From the NCBI GenBank assembly GCA_964544865.1, contig CAZJDV010000112.1, positions 1-6,892 of the forward strand: a stretch of DNA of 6,892 nucleotides. Direction: 5' to 3'. The stretch is from CAZJDV01 sp964544865 (GTDB lineage Bacteria; Chloroflexota; Dehalococcoidia; Lucifugimonadales; CAJWER01). The notes beneath the pieces are model-generated. The model had not been told where the DNA came from. It was given only the letters and a program-made list of their open reading frames with translations, and did not search any database. Of this stretch, positions 6,332 through 6,892 are shown in pieces (within the stretch, counting starts at the first letter, position 1; each line of letters opens with the position of its first letter). Both the position numbers and the translations under genes were made by a program.

Positions 6332-6892
6332 ATGTCGTTGAAATTGATGAGGTTGAAGTCGATACTGGCTGTCGCTGCGGCGATCATGCTGGTTGTGGCG
6401 CTGGCCTGCGGCGGCGCGGAGGAGACCGCAGCGCCGGAAGCGCCCCAGGCAGCAGCCGCTGCTGCTACGGCAGTGCCCAGTGACGCGGCTGCCCCGGCTG
6501 CAAAGCCCGAGGCCGCAAAAGCTGCCCAGCCGGCCGCTGCGGCCGCACAGGCCGCACCGTCTGAGAAGGTGAAGGTTGCAGTTGCCCAGCCGACCACGGC
6601 TGCTGTTGCCCCAGACCGTGATGCGCCTCTGAGCACGGCCGAGAAAGGTTACAAATACGTTCCCCCGCCTCAGGTTCCGGGCGTGTACTGGGACTACATC
6701 TACACAGGTCCACGGCCATCACAATTTAGTGAGAACCCGAAGTTCGCGGAACTCGTGAAACAAGGGAAGTTGCCTCCCGTCGAAGACCGCATACCTGAGG
6801 ACTTTAAGGTCAACCAGGGCCCCGCGGGCATCGGCACCTACGGCGGTATCCAGCGACTAACCGCCACCGGCGGTGGCCCCAGCAACCGCATG
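6332..6892 (+). CDS. ABC transporter substrate-binding lipoprotein, family 5 (peptide/nickel/oligosaccharide type), N-terminal part
   Basis: The frame is open from ATG 6332 to the right edge, giving 187 codons without a stop. AAAGGAG (6318-6324) lies 7 nt upstream. The first 25 residues form a lipoprotein signal: a basic start (K4, R7, K9), a hydrophobic core AVAAAIMLVV, and a lipobox VALAC with Cys26 as the likely lipidated residue. Residues 27-100 are a low-complexity Ala/Pro/Glu/Lys linker, typical of lipoproteins that hold the binding domain away from the membrane. The mature domain then begins: GYKYVPPPQVPGVYWDYI, ENPKFAELVKQGKLPPVEDR, IPEDFKV and IGTYGG. The pattern F-x-E-L-V-x-x-G-K-L-P-P-V-x-x-R-x-P followed by G-x-Y-G-G is a hallmark of the N-terminus of SBP_bac_5 proteins in Chloroflexota and relatives. 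These capture peptides or oligosaccharides outside the membrane and deliver them to an ABC permease, which should be encoded beyond the right edge. The ligand cannot be told from this fragment. Confidence 0.87.
   Translation, partial: MSLKLMRLKSILAVAAAIMLVVALACGGAEETAAPEAPQAAAAAATAVPSDAAAPAAKPEAAKAAQPAAAAAQAAPSEKVKVAVAQPTTAAVAPDRDAPLSTAEKGYKYVPPPQVPGVYWDYIYTGPRPSQFSENPKFAELVKQGKLPPVEDRIPEDFKVNQGPAGIGTYGGIQRLTATGGGPSNRM

Noticed and set aside
6100..6636. Minus-strand Ala-rich frame (178 residues)
   Set aside because: It mirrors the Ala/Pro linker of the plus-strand lipoprotein, which has a consensus promoter, ribosome site and lipobox.
1..6892. CRISPR array, tRNA/rRNA, riboswitch, toxin-antitoxin or phage-defence module
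   Set aside because: No spaced direct repeats, cloverleaf, rRNA-like sequence, known aptamer core or defence-gene motif was seen on either strand.

Overview
The window is GC-rich bacterial DNA. It looks like an accessory, catabolic stretch from a Chloroflexota-like genome (Dehalococcoidia/SAR202-type). That assignment is an inference from the style of the proteins: an enolase-superfamily dehydratase, a GH4 glycosidase, a KANL3/TEX30-like hydrolase, an SMP-30 lactonase, a Memo protein with an extra N-terminal domain, and an oligopeptide-type binding lipoprotein with a long Ala/Pro linker. No rRNA or other phylogenetic marker is present to confirm it.

Layout, left to right. Positions 1-182 hold the C-terminal tail of an IS3-type (rve integrase) transposase running off the left edge. 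Positions 298-1405, minus strand, hold a mandelate racemase/muconate lactonizing enzyme-family gene that is clearly dead: three in-frame stops (TAG 1196-1198, TAA 990-992, TAA 367-369), two frameshifts (A6 run near 1066-1071, and near 900-908) and probably an internal deletion. A perfect 10-bp hairpin (995-1017) lies at one of the damaged places. A divergent intergenic region (1406-1601) carries a plausible sigma-70 promoter for an intact GH4 glycosidase (1602-2888). This is followed 94 nt later by an intact Memo/AmmeMemoRadiSam-B-like protein (2983-4218, GTG start). Next come a KANL3/TEX30-type alpha/beta hydrolase with one frameshift (4325-4980) and an SMP-30/gluconolactonase-family gene with two compensating frameshifts (5093-5965). 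A gene-free stretch (5966-6258) with a C10 run and two inverted repeats precedes a consensus promoter (TTGACA-N18-TATAAT, 6259-6288). That promoter drives a family-5 ABC-transporter substrate-binding lipoprotein whose first 187 codons (6332-6892) are visible before the right edge.

The set makes sense as an uptake and breakdown module for sugars and sugar acids: binding lipoprotein (uptake), GH4 (glycoside cleavage), SMP-30 lactonase (lactone to aldonate) and enolase-superfamily dehydratase (aldonate dehydration). As written, three of the four genes other than GH4, Memo and the lipoprotein binding gene... specifically the dehydratase, hydrolase and lactonase, are broken. The dehydratase damage (substitutions to stops plus indels) looks like true decay beside an insertion sequence. 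The single-base slips in the hydrolase and lactonase could be real or could be sequencing/assembly errors. I did not find evidence for a wholly new system. The most unusual points are the multi-lesion pseudogene with its hairpin, the cluster of frameshifts, and the Memo protein with a PqqD-like N-terminal region standing apart from its usual partners.
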